From a bacterium MnTg04 (GTDB lineage Bacteria; Pseudomonadota; Gammaproteobacteria; Steroidobacterales; MnTg04), in contig BFAU01000070.1 of NCBI GenBank assembly GCA_008975185.1, positions 1-7,763 of the forward strand: a stretch of 7,763 bases of DNA, given 5' to 3'. The translations under genes were made by a program, and so were the position numbers. The notes below the pieces were generated by a model, which was not told where the DNA came from, did not search any database, and saw only the letters and a list, made by a program, of their open reading frames with translations. Of the stretch, positions 5,434 through 7,763 are shown in pieces; position 1 is the first letter of the stretch, and every line of letters begins with the position of its first letter.

Positions 5434-6839
5434 TTGGCGGAAGCTTGCAAGGAATCAGCGCACAACTCGCCGGCCAGTTGCATGGCAACGACGCGAAATT
5501 TGCGGGCGTATCTATCGACAGCCGCAAACTGTCCGCCGGCGAGCTGTTCGTCGCAATCAAAGGCGAGCGTTTCGACGGTCACGATTTCGTACTGGCAGCC
5601 GCTGGCACGGGGGCGGCTGGCGCGCTCGTTCATCAGTTACAGGAGGCCGCCGTGCCACAGGTCTGCGTCGGCGATACGCGGCTGGCGCTGGGGCGGCTGG
5701 CGGCAGCATGGCGGCAGGAATTCGACATTCCGGTGATCGCCGTAACCGGCAGCAACGGCAAGACCACGGTCAAGGAAATGCTGGCGTCGATCATGGGGCG
5801 GCGTGGACCGGTACTCAGTACGCGCGGAAACCTGAATAACGATATCGGCTTGCCGCTGACTTTGTTGGGGCTGGCCCAGGAGCATCGCTTCGCGGTAGTC
5901 GAGATGGCTGCGAACCATCCTGGTGAAATAGCCGGGCTGACGGCGCTTGCCTGCCCGACTGTTGGTCTGGTCACCAACGCCGGCAGTGCGCACCTCGAAG
6001 GTTTTGGCAGCCCGGCAGGGATCGCCCGGGCGAAAGGCGAGTTGTTCGACGGGTTGCCTGCCGATGGCACTGCGGTCATCAACACCGATCAGGAATACGC
6101 CGGGCTCTGGAAGGCGTTGGCCGGTACCCGTGAGATCATCAGTTTTGGACTGGGCAGGGACGCCCGGTTCACCGCCAGCGAGGTGTCCCAGGGCGTCCGC
6201 AAGGGACGACCGTGGCTCAGTTTTTCCATGGCCACGCCGCTCGGCAGTTTTGCGCTTGAATTGAACTTCGCCGGTGCGCATAACGTGATGAATGCACTGG
6301 CCGCGGCGGCCGCGGCATCCGCGGCGGGCGCAGGTATCGATGATATTCGCGATGGTCTGCAGGCTGCCCGGCAAATGGGCGGACGCCTGCAATTGCTCGG
6401 TCGAAAAGGCGGCGGGTGGCTGATCGACGATACCTATAACGCCAACCCGGTATCGGCCCGGGCTGCCATGGAATTCGCGGCCAGCCTCGATGGGCGGCAC
6501 TGGCTGATCCTTGGAGATATGGGCGAACTCGGGCCGGATTCCGAGCTCATGCATCACGAGCTGGGGCTGGCCGCCGGTGAACTCGGCTTCGATCGGATTT
6601 ACAGCTGCGGTGAGTTGGCGGCCAGGGCGGCGGCAGCTTTCCCGGGCGAGAGCCGGTGCTTCGATGGGCTTGACGCATTGATCGATGCACTAAGAAAGGA
6701 TTTGCCGGTCGTGCCGGAAAATGGCGGCGGCGAACAGGTTATTCCGTTGCTCAAGGCATCGAGGAGCATGCGTTTTGACAAGGTCGTCGATGCGCTTTGC
6801 AAGAACGCAACGGGAAGCGGCGACGCTCAGGGGGATTAA
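5430..6839 (+). CDS. murF: UDP-MurNAc-tripeptide:D-alanyl-D-alanine ligase MurF
   Basis: MurF is the cytoplasmic ATP-dependent ligase that adds D-Ala-D-Ala to UDP-MurNAc-tripeptide, completing the pentapeptide precursor used by MraY. The 469-residue product is near the usual length (E. coli 452). The N-terminal substrate domain contains IDSRKLSAGELFVAIKGERFDGHDF (29-53), the ATPase domain VTGSNGKTT at 105-113 (Lys111), then NLNNDIGLPLTLL at 134-146, EMAANHPGEI at 158-167 and TNAGSAHLEGFGS near 182-194. The linker AGAHNVMNALAAAA (281-294) and DDTYNANPVS at 333-342 are diagnostic of MurF, as is GDMGELG at 362-368. The C-terminal KASRSMRFDKVV is the family's end motif, but the residues before it are unusual (see findings). 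It starts in an ATGA overlap with murE; mraY begins 3 nt after its stop. Confidence 0.97.
   Translation: MIGGSLQGISAQLAGQLHGNDAKFAGVSIDSRKLSAGELFVAIKGERFDGHDFVLAAAGTGAAGALVHQLQEAAVPQVCVGDTRLALGRLAAAWRQEFDIPVIAVTGSNGKTTVKEMLASIMGRRGPVLSTRGNLNNDIGLPLTLLGLAQEHRFAVVEMAANHPGEIAGLTALACPTVGLVTNAGSAHLEGFGSPAGIARAKGELFDGLPADGTAVINTDQEYAGLWKALAGTREIISFGLGRDARFTASEVSQGVRKGRPWLSFSMATPLGSFALELNFAGAHNVMNALAAAAAASAAGAGIDDIRDGLQAARQMGGRLQLLGRKGGGWLIDDTYNANPVSARAAMEFAASLDGRHWLILGDMGELGPDSELMHHELGLAAGELGFDRIYSCGELAARAAAAFPGESRCFDGLDALIDALRKDLPVVPENGGGEQVIPLLKASRSMRFDKVVDALCKNATGSGDAQGD
6829..6835 (+). promoter_or_regulatory. Ribosome binding site deciding the mraY GTG start
   Basis: AGGGGGA lies 7 nt before the GTG at 6843 and overlaps the last codons of murF. 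It supports use of the non-ATG start. Confidence 0.7.
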
Positions 6840-6842
6840 AAG

Positions 6843-7763
6843 GTGCTGCTGTATTTAACGGATTATCTCAGCCAGCTTCATTCGGGCTTCAATGTGTTCG
6901 GTTACCTGACCTTGCGGGCGATTCTCAGTGCGTTGACCGCGCTTAGCATTTCTCTGCTGGTGGGCCCTTTGATGATCCGCCACCTGAGTATTCGCCAAAT
7001 CGGTCAGCAGGTTCGCGAGATCGGCCCGGAAACCCACTTGCTCAAGGCAGGCACGCCGACCATGGGTGGCGCCCTGATTCTGATCGCGATCGTGCTGAGT
7101 ACGCTGTTGTGGTCCAGGCTCGATAATTATTATGTCTGGGTCGTACTCGGGGTGACGCTGGCATTCGGCACCATCGGTTTCGTCGATGACTACCGTAAAT
7201 TAATTTTGAAAGACTCGCAGGGCCTGTCGGTGAGGACGAAATTGTTCTGGCAGTCGTTGGCCGCGATCTCGGCCGCGCTGGTCCTTTATTACAACGCGCA
7301 GGACCCGGCCATCGAGCATGCTTTGCTAATCCCCTTTTTCAAGGATTGGCTCATTCCGCTGGGCGGCTTTTACCTGGTGTTCACCTATTTCGTCATCGTC
7401 GGCACCAGCAACGCGGTCAATCTCACCGATGGCCTGGATGGCCTGGCGATCATGCCTTGCGTGCTGGTTTGCGGTGCGCTGGGAATTTTCGCTTATGCAT
7501 CGGGCAATATCGTCATCGCCGAGTACCTCGGTATCCCGTACATCGCCGGTTCGGGCGAAATGATGGTGTTCTGTGCCTCGCTGGCCGGCGCCGGGCTGGG
7601 CTTCCTTTGGTTCAACACTTATCCGGCACAGGTTTTTATGGGCGATATCGGTGCGCTTGCGCTGGGCGCCGCCATCGGTGTTGTTGCCGTCATTGTGCGC
7701 CAGGAATTGATCCTGCTGGTGATGGGCGGCGTGTTCGTGATCGAAACGGTCTCGGTCATGTTG
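6843..7763 (+). CDS. mraY: Phospho-N-acetylmuramoyl-pentapeptide-transferase MraY (3' truncated by window edge)
   Basis: MraY is the polytopic inner-membrane enzyme that transfers phospho-MurNAc-pentapeptide from UDP to undecaprenyl phosphate, giving lipid I. The frame is open from GTG 6843 to the last base: 307 codons of an expected total near 360. The N terminus (MLLYLTDYLSQLHSGFNVF) aligns with the family start. Conserved cytoplasmic motifs are GTPTMGG at 70-76, the Asp-Asp pair in FVDDYRK at 113-119 (Asp115, Asp116), NAVNLTDGLDGLAI at 190-203, and FNTYPAQVFMGD at 257-268 with the third catalytic Asp268. Hydrophobic segments at about 21-45, 76-92, 97-115, 135-150, 172-187, 203-220, 240-256 and 270-285 fit the ten-helix topology. 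The last helix or two and the histidine motif (family HHH) lie beyond the window. GTG is the only plausible start; the site at 6829-6835 supports it. Confidence 0.96.
   Translation, partial: MLLYLTDYLSQLHSGFNVFGYLTLRAILSALTALSISLLVGPLMIRHLSIRQIGQQVREIGPETHLLKAGTPTMGGALILIAIVLSTLLWSRLDNYYVWVVLGVTLAFGTIGFVDDYRKLILKDSQGLSVRTKLFWQSLAAISAALVLYYNAQDPAIEHALLIPFFKDWLIPLGGFYLVFTYFVIVGTSNAVNLTDGLDGLAIMPCVLVCGALGIFAYASGNIVIAEYLGIPYIAGSGEMMVFCASLAGAGLGFLWFNTYPAQVFMGDIGALALGAAIGVVAVIVRQELILLVMGGVFVIETVSVML

Noticed and set aside
1..7763. CRISPR arrays, insertion sequences, tRNA genes, phage or defence genes
   Set aside because: No spaced repeats, terminal inverted repeats, transposase motifs or tRNA-like folds were seen. 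The window is filled by rnpB and the dcw genes with uniform composition.

Overview
This window is the 5' half of a division and cell wall (dcw) gene cluster. It probably comes from a GC-rich, non-enteric gammaproteobacterium. Three things point there: the gene order mraZ-rsmH-ftsL-ftsI-murE-murF-mraY, proteins that resemble gammaproteobacterial homologs from end to end, and an RNase P RNA gene directly upstream of mraZ (an arrangement known from Pseudomonas; in E. coli a different gene sits there). The species cannot be named from the sequence. All genes lie on the + strand.

Layout. Bases 1 to about 228 are the 3' part of rnpB (class A RNase P RNA; the 5' end is outside the window), ending in a GC hairpin and a run of seven T. 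Bases 238-498 hold no gene. They carry short repeats, then an AT-rich stretch, a near-consensus sigma70 promoter (TTGACA-18 bp-TATAGT) and three phased TGGGN-type MraZ boxes just downstream of the expected transcription start. Then follow mraZ (499-951), rsmH (958-1890), ftsL (1890-2171), ftsI (2168-3922), murE (3919-5433), murF (5430-6839) and mraY (from 6843, running off the right edge after 307 codons).

How the genes work together. MraZ is the DNA-binding regulator expected to repress the promoter in front of its own gene. RsmH methylates 16S rRNA. FtsL and FtsI are septal proteins: FtsL a bitopic scaffold, FtsI (PBP3) the division transpeptidase. MurE and MurF are successive cytoplasmic ligases that complete UDP-MurNAc-pentapeptide, and MraY transfers phospho-MurNAc-pentapeptide to undecaprenyl phosphate to make lipid I. 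From rsmH onward the genes overlap by 1-4 nt or are separated by 3 nt, so they are probably one translationally coupled transcript. I saw no internal terminator.

Novelty. I see no undescribed system; the coding part is an ordinary, intact dcw cluster. The least explained sequence is the mraZ leader: its MraZ boxes double as a 7-bp inverted repeat, and one arm could alternatively pair next to the mraZ Shine-Dalgarno sequence.
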